Counted from the first letter of the stretch, positions 1 to 9,414 are shown. The stretch is 64,000 nucleotides of DNA from Ricordea florida (GCA_949710005.1 OX453278.1:4237501-4301500); one strand, 5' to 3'. A program made the numbers and translations. The notes: generated from the letters alone by a model not told the origin.

Positions 1-2
1 CT

Positions 3-3000
3 GGGTGGCAATTTGATCGAGTTGAGTACTTTGATATACACATTAACCCATTTGAGCATCTCTCTGGGACTTCTTACATACCTCTACCAAAGGTTCTGTC
101 TGATAAGAAGGCTATAATCAATGTCAAGAATGAGAATGACAATGAGTGTTTCAAGTGGGCGGTGACATCTGCTGTATTTCCCAGAGAGAATCACGGTGAA
201 AGACTGAATGCTGAGATGAGAAAGAACTCTGAGAAGTTTGACTGGACGGGGATGGAGTTCCCTGTTACACTAAGGGACATTACCAAGTTTGAAAAGCAAA
301 ATCCTTACGCCATTAACGTATATGGATACGAGTCTGGAGTGAACGTTTTGAGAATCAGTAAACGGCGAGAGGTGACAGTGATAAACTTACTTTTGTTACA
401 CAAAGATGAAACGAATCACTACTGTTGGATTAAGAACTTGAGTAGGCTCTTGTCATCACAAGTTGATAAACACGATGGTAGAAAATACTTTTGCCACAGA
501 TGTCTTAACCCATTCAATAAACAATCCTCACTAGACAAGCATCTAGAGTTCTGCAGTAATCATCAAGCAGTCAAGACGACAGTCCCCATGAACGAAGATG
601 GGAGCCCGCAGTTCTTCGGTTTCAAGAATCACAACAGGAAGATGGAGGTACCGTTTGTTGTGTATGCAGATTTTGAGTGCTACACTGAAAAGATGTATAC
701 TTGTTACCAAGATGAGGGTAGGAGCTTTACCAATAGATATCAAAAGCATAAACCATCAGGTTTCTGTTACCTGATCAAGTGCTTTGATAACGCTATATTC
801 GAATCCAAACTTGTAAAGCACACAGCTGAATCACCATACGAAGATGTACCCAAGATGTTTATGGAGAGCTTGGAGTCGGATATCAAACAAGTCTATGATA
901 GGTTCAAGCTACCCAAAAATTCTCGTGTCAGTCAGGATGAGAGAATAGCCTATGAAAATGCCACACATTGTCACATCTGCGGATCGATGCTTGGCCATGA
1001 CAAAGTATTGGACCATTGTCATCTTACTGGAAAGTACAGAGGAGCAGCGCACCAAGAGTGCAACTTGAATTACAAGGTGCCCAAATTTGTACCAGTTATA
1101 TTCCATAACCTATCCGGATACGATGGTCATTTATTTGTGAGGAACATAGGGGAATCGAAAGGTAAGCTGGATTGCATACCAATCAACGATGAAAAGTACA
1201 TTTCCTTCACGAAAGAGATTGTTGTCGACTCTTACAAGAACAAGAAAGGGAAAACGATTGAAATTAAACGGGGAATCAGGTTCATTGATAGCTTTCGGTT
1301 TATGGCAGCGGGCCTCAGAAGGTTGTCAGACAACCTACCACAATCTTCTCTTGTGAATGTAAAGAGTTGGTTTGAAAGGGTGATGGAAGATGGCACAGAC
1401 CTGCAGTTACTCACTAGGAAGGGGGTATTTCCGTACGATTGGTTTGATGGGTTTGATAAGCTCAGTGAAACTCATCTTCCACCAAAGGATGAGTTCTACT
1501 CGAAGCTCTACGATGCTGAAATATCGGATGAGGATTACCAGCATGCTCAGAACGTGTGGAAAGTCTTTGGAATTGAGAGCTTCAGGGAATACCACGACCT
1601 TTACCTTGAACTGGATGTCTTATTGTTGGCTGATGTCTTCGAGAACTTCAGAGAAGTTTGTAGGAAGAACTACGACTTGGATCCAGCTTGGTACTACACT
1701 GCACCTGGATTGGCATGGGACGCGGCCCTGAAAATGACCGATGTGAGATTGGAACTTTTGAATGACCCTGACATGCTTCTCATGGTTGAGGAGGGCATTC
1801 GAGGGGGTATCTCCATGATCTCAACTAGATATGGTAAAGCCAACAATCCATACATGAAAGATTATGACCCATCATTACCAACAAAGTACATCACATACAT
1901 GGATGCAAACGGTTTGTACGGATGTGCAATGAGTAAACCTTTACCAACACATGACTTTCGATGGTTGACTGAAGAAGAGCTTGTATTGAAGTGGGAAGAT
2001 CTACCATGCATACTAGAGGTTAATCTAATGTACCCAAAGCACCTTCACAAACTGCATAATGACTATCCATTAGCACCAGAGAGAGTTACGGTAAATGGTG
2101 TGGATAAGCTAATTCCAAACCTAAGGGACAAACGAAAATACATTATTCACCACGAGACACTGAAACAGTATTTGAGTCTCGGGTTGAAAGTCTACAAGAT
2201 ATACAGAGGCATCACATTCGAAGAGTCCGCGTGGCTGAAGCCCTATATCGATCTGAACACCGAACTAAGGACCAAAGCAACAAACGACTTCGAGAAGGAC
2301 TTTTTCAAGTTGATGAACAACTCAGTCTTTGGGAAAACGATGGAGAGCGTGAGGAACAGGGTGGACGTTCGTTTGGTCACTGAAGAGTCAAAAGCCAAGA
2401 AGTTGGTATCGAAGCCGAATTACCACCACAGCACGATCTTTTGCGAAAATCTGGTTGCAGTACAAATGAAAAAGACAAGGTTGGTGTTGGACAAACCCAT
2501 TTACCTAGGCTTTTCAGTCCTGGAAATAAGCAAGACGATAATGTACGACTTTCACTACAATTACATAAAGCCCAAGTATGGTAGCAAGGCCAAGTTGTTA
2601 TTTACAGACACTGACTCACTGGCATACGAGGTGGAGACGGATGACTTCTACAAAGACATCAGCCCAGATGTGAAAGACAGGTTCGACACCAGCAACTACC
2701 CCGAAGATCATCCATCCGGCATTGAGGTGGGCGTGAACAAGAAAGTCGGGGGCATGTTCAAGGATGAAGCGGGTGGCCAACAGATCATAGAATTCGTGGG
2801 TCTCCGGGCCAAACTATATTCATACATGATGGATGAGGGAAAGGAGGAAAAGAAGTGTAAGGGTGTGAAGAAGGCTGTAGTGAAAAAGAGCATAAGCTTC
2901 AAAGACTACAAGGATTGCCTCTTCAATCAAAAATCACAGAGGAGGACTATGAATATCATCAGGAGTCACCTACATGACGTGTACACAGAGACTGTGAACA

Positions 3001-3104
3001 AGGTGGCACTATCATGCGAAGACGACAAAAGGGTGGTAAGGGAGGATGGGATACACACATATGCATATGGTCACTTTAGGACTCTAATTTCGGTAAAAAC
3101 TTAA
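3..3104 (+). CDS. Protein-primed family B DNA polymerase of the Polinton (5' partial)
   Basis: Replicative DNA polymerase of the DNA_pol_B_2 family, expected to copy the element from a protein primer. The frame is open from nucleotide 3, so the GTG at 162 is not the true start; the N-terminus lies before the window. Visible in order: a C2H2 finger (about 492-564), the exonuclease motif with Asp-Phe-Glu at 669-677, a Cys/His HNH-like cluster (about 966-1070, CHICG then DHCH), an exonuclease III-like block LELDVLLLADVFE (about 1600-1640), polymerase motif A YMDANGLYG (Asp at 1902), motif B NNSVFGKTM (about 2315-2341) and motif C FTDTDS (2601-2618). All catalytic motifs are present and there is no internal stop over 1033 codons. 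It is followed 39 nt later by the TFIIB-like gene. Confidence 0.96.
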   Translation, partial: GWQFDRVEYFDIHINPFEHLSGTSYIPLPKVLSDKKAIINVKNENDNECFKWAVTSAVFPRENHGERLNAEMRKNSEKFDWTGMEFPVTLRDITKFEKQNPYAINVYGYESGVNVLRISKRREVTVINLLLLHKDETNHYCWIKNLSRLLSSQVDKHDGRKYFCHRCLNPFNKQSSLDKHLEFCSNHQAVKTTVPMNEDGSPQFFGFKNHNRKMEVPFVVYADFECYTEKMYTCYQDEGRSFTNRYQKHKPSGFCYLIKCFDNAIFESKLVKHTAESPYEDVPKMFMESLESDIKQVYDRFKLPKNSRVSQDERIAYENATHCHICGSMLGHDKVLDHCHLTGKYRGAAHQECNLNYKVPKFVPVIFHNLSGYDGHLFVRNIGESKGKLDCIPINDEKYISFTKEIVVDSYKNKKGKTIEIKRGIRFIDSFRFMAAGLRRLSDNLPQSSLVNVKSWFERVMEDGTDLQLLTRKGVFPYDWFDGFDKLSETHLPPKDEFYSKLYDAEISDEDYQHAQNVWKVFGIESFREYHDLYLELDVLLLADVFENFREVCRKNYDLDPAWYYTAPGLAWDAALKMTDVRLELLNDPDMLLMVEEGIRGGISMISTRYGKANNPYMKDYDPSLPTKYITYMDANGLYGCAMSKPLPTHDFRWLTEEELVLKWEDLPCILEVNLMYPKHLHKLHNDYPLAPERVTVNGVDKLIPNLRDKRKYIIHHETLKQYLSLGLKVYKIYRGITFEESAWLKPYIDLNTELRTKATNDFEKDFFKLMNNSVFGKTMESVRNRVDVRLVTEESKAKKLVSKPNYHHSTIFCENLVAVQMKKTRLVLDKPIYLGFSVLEISKTIMYDFHYNYIKPKYGSKAKLLFTDTDSLAYEVETDDFYKDISPDVKDRFDTSNYPEDHPSGIEVGVNKKVGGMFKDEAGGQQIIEFVGLRAKLYSYMMDEGKEEKKCKGVKKAVVKKSISFKDYKDCLFNQKSQRRTMNIIRSHLHDVYTETVNKVALSCEDDKRVVREDGIHTYAYGHFRTLISVKT

Positions 3105-3143
3105 TGATTTAATTATACATATACCCAACTAGACAAAGTCGGT

Positions 3144-3977
3144 ATGGATTACGATTCAGATGAAAATTATCACAGCCTTGTCGATCATTTTCAGTCTATG
3201 TTCAAGAAAGCTGATGAAGAGGACGAACAGGTTTGTAAGCATGAAAGTGTGTATAGGGATAAGACAGGGATTGTTGTTTGTAGCCTCTGTAAGACTGAAC
3301 TAGAATCGATGGACTATTCCAAACTACAATGGACGTACAACCCATCAGAAATTAGGTATGATCTTCGTAGATCGAGAATAAAGGGAGTTCGTAATGTATT
3401 CGAAAGACATGACTTGAATTTGTCTTCTATGATGATCGATATCGTAGAAGCCAAGTATCAAGAGATTCTAAAGTTTAAGTGTAAAAATCGTGGTCAGATT
3501 CGTACGTCTTTAGTGGCTTCATGCTTGTTTTATACATACCAAGAATTTGGTGAGTATCGTATGTTAGATTACATTAGGAATTTGTTTGGACTCAAGAAAA
3601 GAGCCATGACACGTGGTTTAGAAATGTACTTGGAAGCATTCCCAGATGTGAGAACCAACTACATTACACCAGAGAAACTTATTCCCTGGATAATGAGAGT
3701 TACTGGGGTTGATGAATCTCATCAAAGACATATTTTATCCACTGCCAAGTACTTTGGAGAAACATCACAGATTCTTGAGCGCTGTACTAGCGGTGTAGTT
3801 GCAGCGGGTATTGTCTTCTTTTACTTATGTATGAACCAGGAGTATAAAAATCAAATAGGTATGACAAAGAAGATCTTTGCCGACAAAGTTAAAATTTTGG
3901 ACATTTCATTGATCAAGATAGTTCGTGAAATGGCTGACATCTCAACAATGTCACTTAAGCACTCTAGAGGGTGGTAA
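3144..3977 (+). CDS. TFIIB-like transcription initiation factor
   Basis: A 277-residue protein with the TFIIB plan. The N-terminal zinc ribbon uses Cys31, His33, Cys46 and Cys49 (C-x-H-x12-C-x2-C). It is followed by a linker and two cyclin-like helical repeats (about residues 80-175 and 180-270). The first repeat contains RTSLVASCLFYTYQE and the second SGVVAAGIVFFYLC, each in the position of the Ala-rich helix that marks TFIIB cyclin folds. Cellular TFIIB recruits RNA polymerase II to TBP-bound promoters; divergent versions are known from nucleocytoplasmic large DNA viruses. Here it probably directs transcription of the element's own genes, which is inference. The last 27 nt overlap the 3' end of the opposing integrase gene. 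The reading frame is intact. Confidence 0.8.
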   Translation: MDYDSDENYHSLVDHFQSMFKKADEEDEQVCKHESVYRDKTGIVVCSLCKTELESMDYSKLQWTYNPSEIRYDLRRSRIKGVRNVFERHDLNLSSMMIDIVEAKYQEILKFKCKNRGQIRTSLVASCLFYTYQEFGEYRMLDYIRNLFGLKKRAMTRGLEMYLEAFPDVRTNYITPEKLIPWIMRVTGVDESHQRHILSTAKYFGETSQILERCTSGVVAAGIVFFYLCMNQEYKNQIGMTKKIFADKVKILDISLIKIVREMADISTMSLKHSRGW

Positions 3978-4940
3978 TTCAGTATCATCGGGAACAACTT
4001 GGAGTTCCTCGCGTACAAATCCTCGCTTCGATACTCCATCTAAATAATACACCACTGGTTGATCTGGTGAAATTACTGTTCTCGCTATGTCATAAACCTC
4101 AAGGCTCCATACAGGATCAGTGGCTCTTCGTTTGTCACCACCTTCATCTTCACCGGGCGAATACAAATACCTAACCTCAACTCCCGGGGGCAACCTCTTC
4201 TCATTCAAACCCACAGCTCTCTTGTATTCCATAGGCTTAACATCAACCTCTTTCAATTCCAAAGCTTAATCGGGCTCTTTACCTGTGATGCGTGTGGGTT
4301 CAGAATTCAAAGTCTTCATAATGGCGGGCAGCCTTTTCACCCAAACCCTAGACCTAACATCACTCACCATCTCCTGTGCATATTGATGGCTAAATAATTT
4401 CTCACCAATCGTTCTGTTAGCCCTCTCTACAAAAGCCTGCGCTCGATGATTACCAGCTTTACTTTGCTGTACGTCTACTTGATGCTTATTCATCAAGTGA
4501 GTGACATTACCCATGAATTCTCTACCGGGATCCACCATTAATGTCTTTGGCCACTTTAGCCTCCGAGCATAAATCCTCTCAAACGCCCTGGCCACTTCAC
4601 CACTATCTTTCGAGGTCAGTGCCTCAGCATCCTTGTACCTAGACGCGATATCAACCACAACCAGCGCATAGCGGTATGTTTTTCTTCTCACTGTATCGTG
4701 AGGAAGAAACAACAAGTCCGCTTGATGAATTTGATTTGGTTTGCCAACGACCCAATGTGGTCTGGGTATGTACCTTGGTGGAGGAACATATATCTGCCAC
4801 AATGCTTGCTTCTCCAAACAATCTCTGGCAACACTTTCGGTCACTTTGGCCGCACTCGCCAACTTTGCTATGGCCGAGTATCCTTTCCAGTATCCATCTG
4901 TAGAGTAGTATAATCGACTTAAAATATTGTCACTAGACAT
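3951..4940 (-). pseudogene. Retrovirus-type DD35E integrase of the Polinton, split by an in-frame TAA
   Basis: Reads from ATG at 4940 leftwards. The first part (224 aa) has the rve core: Asp75 (QADLLFLP), Asp137 (MVDPGREF) and Glu172 (FVERANRT), with 34 residues between the last two, so DD35E is complete. A TAA stop (plus-strand 4266-4268) follows the sequence TGKEPD. The same frame then continues from 4265 to a stop at 3951-3953 and encodes the SH3/chromo-like C-terminal part, with VRYLYSPG, RATDPVWSLEVY and KRGFVREELQVVP, typical of Polinton integrases. Because the two halves share a frame and nothing is missing between them, a single nonsense mutation is the simplest reading; readthrough cannot be excluded. 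The 3' end overlaps the TFIIB-like gene, and the start lies 25 nt from the divergent capsid gene. Confidence 0.9.
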
Positions 4941-4965
4941 TTACAACAAGATTCAGTGCATTTAA

Positions 4966-6200
4966 ATGGCTGGAATATCAAACATTCTTGATACTGATCG
5001 TGTTCCCAGGATGCGTAAAGGTTTGAGGGCTGAGTCCTCATTAAATCGGATCACGCTAAACCCCTCATCAGCCAATCCTGGCGAGACATTATACATTGAA
5101 ATACCAAAACTGACCGACAACCTGGTGATTGTGCCTGGCAGTGTGTACATCACTTTCAATATGAATGTGACAGGTCACAAGAACAACACACTTGTCAACA
5201 ACTTGGGAAGGAACCTCGTTTCACGATATAGGGTTCTATTCGGGGGTGAAATCATAGAGGACATTGATAGGTTTGATTTGTTCAAGACTTATCACGATTT
5301 GTTTTTGTCAGAGACCGATCGAAATAACAGATTGAGACAGGGCATATCATCCGAGAATTTAAGGAAAATCAGAACTAATGCCGGTGACAAAGCTACCTCA
5401 AATGCAGCAGAAAATACTCTAGGTGCACTTCATAACACCAGGTACGAAATACCATTGGACCACACGATACTGAAAGATCATGGAGTCTTCTATCCAAAAG
5501 CCTTACCACATCCACTCAAATTCGAAATAACTCTAGCTCCAGTCTCTGATGTCGTCGTTTACTCAAACGCTGAAACACCACCTGATTACAAATTAACAAA
5601 TATGGAGCTGGAGTATCATTGTATATCACGTGACCGATTAGCCAGTCAAGCCATTGCCTCGTACCAGAATGGAAGGGTTTTCTTGTATGAGAAGATACTT
5701 CTTCACAAAACGTTCCCAATCTCTGAGAACAATGATGGTGTGATCAATGAGCATATTAACGTGCCTAGGAAGTCCATGACTGGGATACTATGTATCTTCA
5801 CAGCCCCATATGCAGCAGGTGCTAGGGACTCTGAGAGTTTTGTGAACCCAAAGATCACATCGGTCAAGATTGACAAGGATGGAGTACCAAACAAACTTTA
5901 TTCGAAAGGTATGATACCAACTGATTTATGGCAGGCCATAATTAAACGAGTTGGTATCGATGATTCCATCAAGGAGTCTGATTTCTATACGAACAAGTTT
6001 GCTTTGTGGATTGATCTGAGGAGTTACCCGACAACGATGTTCATGGAAACGGTTTGGAGTTAACTAGTACTCGAGATGGCATAAGACTCGAGATTAACAG
6101 GGAGAAGAGAGGAGGCAGGGTTCTTACTTGCTACAAGTTCGTGGTTGCTGACGCTGCCATGTCAATTATGAATTCAAACTTAAGAGAGATAACGTACTAA
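4966..6200 (+). pseudogene. Polinton major capsid protein (double jelly-roll hexon type), frameshifted near the 3' end
   Basis: The main frame runs from ATG 4966 to TAA 6061-6063 (365 aa). The sequence resembles Polinton hexon-like capsid proteins: an N-terminal region with NPGETLYIEIP, then jelly-roll-like strands, LGRNLVSRYRVLFGGE, and a C-terminal IDLRS segment. The expected C-terminal block is encoded in a different frame, from about 6042 to TAA 6198-6200, and contains TRDGIRLEINRE and CYKFVVADAAM. The change of frame falls at about 6037-6042, where one nucleotide appears to have been lost (or two gained). As it stands the truncated product would lack about 50 C-terminal residues. It sits between the divergent integrase and the packaging ATPase, in the usual morphogenesis cluster. 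Confidence 0.88.
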
Positions 6201-6213
6201 ACATAATCAAACT

Positions 6214-6852
6214 ATGAATGAGTTAGTGGACAAAATCCCATTCAACTGTATCATTACGGGACCTACGAATTGTGGAAAGACTCAATACATAGTGGACCAG
6301 CTTCGAGGACACTTTAGGGGCGTGTTCGACTATATTGTCTTGATCTGCCCCACTTATATCCATAACAAGACTTACAGAGGCTTTGCGAAGGGGGACAAGA
6401 GATTTTGGGTACTCTCACCAGACTCTAGTAATGAGGACGAGATTGACTATTTGCTAACGCTTTGCTCAACGTTATTCTCGGGTGAGAACACACTCATAAT
6501 ACTCGACGATTGCGCTGTTTCGAAAGACTTGAAGAACCGGACAAACAAATTCATCAATCTGGCCTTCTCCGGGAGGCATATTGGCATATCTGTGTGGGTT
6601 CTCACCCAACAGCTCACATCGATCTCGAAACCATTCAGAGAGAATGTCGCATGCGTGGTGTCGTTTTACAACCCGTCTGAAACTGCGATGAAAATGTTAT
6701 TTGAGGAATATGGTGGTGCATTAGATGCTGAAAAACGCAAGAGGTACAAGAAGCTACTCGAGACTGAAAAGTACGCCAGACTTTGCTTTTCACTCTGCCA
6801 CCCATTTGATAAATACTTAGAGATACCCGCATCTGAGGCCAAACATGGCTAA
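6214..6852 (+). CDS. A32/FtsK-HerA-type genome-packaging ATPase
   Basis: A 212-residue P-loop ATPase that would pump the element's DNA into capsids. Walker A is GPTNCGKT (residues 16-23), Walker B is LIILDDC (about 94-100), and the following SGRHIGISVWVLTQQ block carries the sensor/arginine-finger region typical of A32-like packaging ATPases of Polintons, virophages and large DNA viruses. Length and motif order match the family. It starts 13 nt after the capsid gene's shifted-frame stop, and its last codons overlap the next start codon by 8 nt, so the capsid, ATPase and following gene are probably one co-expressed group. Intact. Confidence 0.95.
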   Translation: MNELVDKIPFNCIITGPTNCGKTQYIVDQLRGHFRGVFDYIVLICPTYIHNKTYRGFAKGDKRFWVLSPDSSNEDEIDYLLTLCSTLFSGENTLIILDDCAVSKDLKNRTNKFINLAFSGRHIGISVWVLTQQLTSISKPFRENVACVVSFYNPSETAMKMLFEEYGGALDAEKRKRYKKLLETEKYARLCFSLCHPFDKYLEIPASEAKHG

Positions 6853-7444
6853 CCCTGAAGAGATACTGAACGTTGAAGCATCAGTTGATACAACACCATC
6901 ACCAATCAATGATTTGGAGTCAAAGAGGGAATCTCTTTCAATCCTGGCTTGTCTGGGTTCGACGAAGGAGTATACGGGTGTGGTCATGGACCTCTCCGAC
7001 ATAACCAAACTATCGGACAAGGATGTGGAAAAGTATTACAAAAGGTACCAAGTTGTGTCGGGCAAGAAGATTGCCGATGGCTTGGCGGACTCTTCTTTTC
7101 AATTGATGGCTAAGGCTGTGGATCGTGGTTTGAGAAATTACGGAAATATAGATGACAAAGACGCTCTTGTGAGAGATTGTAAGAAAGATGAATTGATAAT
7201 GAAGGAGATCTCAAATATGTCCGGGTCACTTGTACTCAAAGGTGGAAGACTCACGGCATTACTTTCGGCATTTATTCATTTTGCAAAGCACTTCAAGTTG
7301 AGAGAGGATGGATACCCAACACAACTTGAGCAAGACCTAAGCACCAATCCAACACAACTTGAGCAAGACCCAACACAACTTGAGCAAGACCTAAGCACCA
7401 ATCCAACACAACTTGAGCAAGACTCAACACAACTTGAGGAGTAA
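6845..7444 (+). CDS. Polinton protein of unknown function with a Gln/Glu-rich repeat tail
   Basis: A 199-residue protein. ATG at 6845 overlaps the ATPase end by 8 nt. The body (about residues 30-150) contains KEYTGVVMDLSDITKL, KDVEKYYKRYQ and a GSLVLKGG turn, a pattern I associate with a conserved uncharacterised Polinton gene located just after the ATPase. No enzyme motif or membrane segment is evident in the body. From about residue 157 the tail is a degenerate repeat of (S/N)PTQLEQD, with longer units that add DLSTN, encoded by an imperfect direct repeat at 7315-7440. The tail may have grown by slippage. Function unknown; a minor virion role is only a guess from its place among structural genes. 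Confidence 0.75.
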   Translation: MANPEEILNVEASVDTTPSPINDLESKRESLSILACLGSTKEYTGVVMDLSDITKLSDKDVEKYYKRYQVVSGKKIADGLADSSFQLMAKAVDRGLRNYGNIDDKDALVRDCKKDELIMKEISNMSGSLVLKGGRLTALLSAFIHFAKHFKLREDGYPTQLEQDLSTNPTQLEQDPTQLEQDLSTNPTQLEQDSTQLEE

Positions 7445-7476
7445 AGTGGATTCTAGGAAAAGTGTCTTCAAGACTG

Positions 7477-7500
7477 GTTGTGCCATGGGGAAAGCACAAC
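7477..7500 (+). terminator. Candidate intergenic hairpin (7-bp stem, 10-nt loop)
   Basis: GTTGTGC (7477-7483) is perfectly complementary to GCACAAC (7494-7500). It lies between the stop at 7444 and the ATG at 7504, in line with other intergenic hairpins of this element, but it is the weakest of the set. Confidence 0.35.
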
Positions 7501-7503
7501 ATT

Positions 7504-8244
7504 ATGCAAACCACAGAATTGCATTTCGACATATTCACCGTATATGCCAACGAGAATGACTCTGACTTTGATGTCCTCTTCAATAGAGTAGGACCAGAGG
7601 TTCTTGATTGCTTCGAGAAAATCAACCCTAGATACACAAGACTTGAGTTTAATTTTGAGCTACAAAACAAAAAGAAACTTCAACAGATGATAGTAGACCA
7701 TTACGATGATGATGTTGATTCTATGGATGATACAATCAATCGTATTGTGAGAGTTTTGAGATCTAGGATTAGGAATGCTTTGCTGGATGGACTTCAAGTG
7801 TGTCTTGATAGAAATCATGATGACTGTGACATATTTGGACCCTATAATGATGATGGGAACATATTTGAACCCTATGGTGAATATATTGATGATGATGAAG
7901 ACCAGGACTGGGATTGGGATTGGGATCTAGAGGATGTTTTAGAAAACCCTAGTCTGATTAGACCTATGGTTAATCATGTTGCAAATGGAATGGAGTCTAA
8001 ACTTTCATACATTAGAATCAAAATGTTGAACTATGACAAGGAATACCATAGACTAGAATTCAAACGTGTTCTCGATAAACTAATCCCTGCAGCAATGTTG
8101 AGCTTTGACAAGCAATACCATAAAGTAGAATTCAAAAGTGTTTTTGGTGAATTAGTGGCTGCAGCATGGCATCCCGATCGAGTGCTAGACTGGTGTTTTG
8201 ATCACGAGGAATTGAGAGACATGAAAGAACAATGGAATATGTAA
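7504..8244 (+). CDS. Acidic protein ending in the W-x-P-x-R...WC motif shared with the 15055-15543 gene
   Basis: I start this gene at the ATG at 7504; the frame is open from 7462 but only GTG is available there, and the 7477-7500 hairpin would fall inside the longer form. The 246-residue product is acidic, with runs such as DDDEDQDWDWDWDLED. Near the C-terminus a 24-residue unit is duplicated: MLNYDKEYHRLEFKRVLDKL, then MLSFDKQYHKVEFKSVFGEL. It ends with AAAWHPDRVLDWCFDHEELR, close to AVAWGPSRVVDWCLDFEESK in the reverse-strand gene 15055-15543. I recall similar C-terminal W-x-P-x-R...WC blocks in proteins of large DNA viruses, but cannot confirm this. No catalytic motif recognised; function unknown. 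Confidence 0.7.
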   Translation: MQTTELHFDIFTVYANENDSDFDVLFNRVGPEVLDCFEKINPRYTRLEFNFELQNKKKLQQMIVDHYDDDVDSMDDTINRIVRVLRSRIRNALLDGLQVCLDRNHDDCDIFGPYNDDGNIFEPYGEYIDDDEDQDWDWDWDLEDVLENPSLIRPMVNHVANGMESKLSYIRIKMLNYDKEYHRLEFKRVLDKLIPAAMLSFDKQYHKVEFKSVFGELVAAAWHPDRVLDWCFDHEELRDMKEQWNM

Positions 8245-8259
8245 GAACCGATTTTGAGC

Positions 8260-8284
8260 CTCTTAGTAGATGACCTACTAAGAG
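8260..8284 (+). terminator. Intergenic hairpin (10-bp perfect stem, 5-nt loop)
   Basis: CTCTTAGTAG (8260-8269) pairs perfectly with CTACTAAGAG (8275-8284) around the loop ATGAC. It lies 16 nt after the stop codon at 8244. No U-run follows, so it is not a bacterial-type terminator; by analogy with large DNA viruses it may mark transcript 3' ends. Confidence 0.6.
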
Positions 8285-8336
8285 ACCTAAGCAGCAAAGC
8301 CCCAACACAACTTTAGTACTAAAATAACCACTTGTG

Positions 8337-8367
8337 AGCCACTTAGTAGGTGACATACTAAGTGGCT
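8337..8367 (+). terminator. Second intergenic hairpin (12-bp perfect stem, 7-nt loop)
   Basis: AGCCACTTAGTA (8337-8348) pairs perfectly with TACTAAGTGGCT (8356-8367) around GGTGACA. Its core is related to the hairpin 70 nt upstream (both have CTTAGTA). A 12-nt palindrome, TTTAGTACTAAA, lies between the two at about 8312-8323. The right arm runs directly into the TTAAAG motif upstream of the next gene. Confidence 0.6.
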
Positions 8368-8415
8368 TAAAGATAGGTATGTACTATGTCATAACCGAAA
8401 GGTAAAGTGTTGAAC

Positions 8416-9402
8416 ATGGCTGAACCAATATTCATTTCACTTGACTCTGATTTTGACTGGAACACCATTGTTGTTTCTGAACCCAAGAGTAAATCCTTCA
8501 ACAAAGGCAGAAGTAATGTACAAAACCAATGGGTTACTTCAGATGTTTACGTACAAGGTCCCAACGGTGTGAAGCGACCGATTTTCATTGAATTGACCAA
8601 GCAATTCTTTTCGGGTATATCGGGGGTGTGGCCATTTGGAACCGACAAAGACAGTCGCAGACTTGAGACTCTGGAGGGCTTCCAAATTTCATACCCAATG
8701 ACATCGATTGGTACTATGGATTGCCCAACAACCGAAGAGATCAAGACTCGAAAAGCACTTGATAATGTAGTGAAGATCACATTGAACTCACTCAAAAAGT
8801 TTTGTAACAAACCCAAATCAGAGAGGTCAGTTCCACCCGCAACTTTCAATGCATACACGACTGCTAAGAGTGAAAATGATAGGTCTTTTGCTGTGAAACC
8901 GATATACGATTACACAAACATCACAGACCAACAAACGGGTGAGAAGACAAAGGACAAAAGCAGCCCACAGCATGCCTACCTCAAATTCATAACCTGGGGT
9001 AAGGGTTGTAACATCCTATCCAGAACTTGTGTATACGGTCCAGATGATGAAATGGTTAACCCACTTGAATACATGTGGCAACCCGACAAGTATGTAAGCG
9101 GTTTTGGTCATCCTGTTGTCCATTGGGATGGCATATTCTGGGGATCCCACGGGCAGACCGGTTACGGTGCCTCAGCCCGTCTTCGTGTTACTGAGATGAA
9201 TTTCACTCCAAGTGATTTCAACAGCATGACTAGTTTTCGTATGTTACCTTCCAATAATGCTACAACACAAGAACCAGAATCTAGCCTGTTACCCTCCAAT
9301 GATGCCACACCGCAAGAATCGGAATCTCGTATGTTGGCTCCCAATGATGCCGAGCCACAAGAGTCAGAAGATGAAGATGTGTATGTGATAGAACATTGTT
9401 AA
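8416..9402 (+). CDS. Uncharacterised Polinton/viral protein with three 15-residue C-terminal repeats
   Basis: A 328-residue protein from ATG 8416 (two upstream non-ATG codons are in frame). The core (about residues 1-275) is well ordered, with no signal peptide or membrane helix: it includes PIFIELTKQFFSGISGVW, a conserved-looking AYLKFITWGKG and VHWDGIFWGS. The layout recalls single-stranded-DNA-binding-like proteins of large DNA viruses (DUF2738-type), but this is a weak impression that would need a profile search. The tail holds three imperfect 15-residue repeats of the form (R/S)(M/L)LxSNxAxxQExES, encoded by a 45-bp period at about 9238-9372, then an acidic end. Hairpins flank the gene on both sides. 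Confidence 0.7.
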   Translation: MAEPIFISLDSDFDWNTIVVSEPKSKSFNKGRSNVQNQWVTSDVYVQGPNGVKRPIFIELTKQFFSGISGVWPFGTDKDSRRLETLEGFQISYPMTSIGTMDCPTTEEIKTRKALDNVVKITLNSLKKFCNKPKSERSVPPATFNAYTTAKSENDRSFAVKPIYDYTNITDQQTGEKTKDKSSPQHAYLKFITWGKGCNILSRTCVYGPDDEMVNPLEYMWQPDKYVSGFGHPVVHWDGIFWGSHGQTGYGASARLRVTEMNFTPSDFNSMTSFRMLPSNNATTQEPESSLLPSNDATPQESESRMLAPNDAEPQESEDEDVYVIEHC

Positions 9403-9414
9403 TTAAGACGTACT

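Noticed and set aside
7293..7670. Minus-strand 125-codon ORF
   Set aside because: Antisense shadow of the PTQLEQD repeat in the plus-strand gene.
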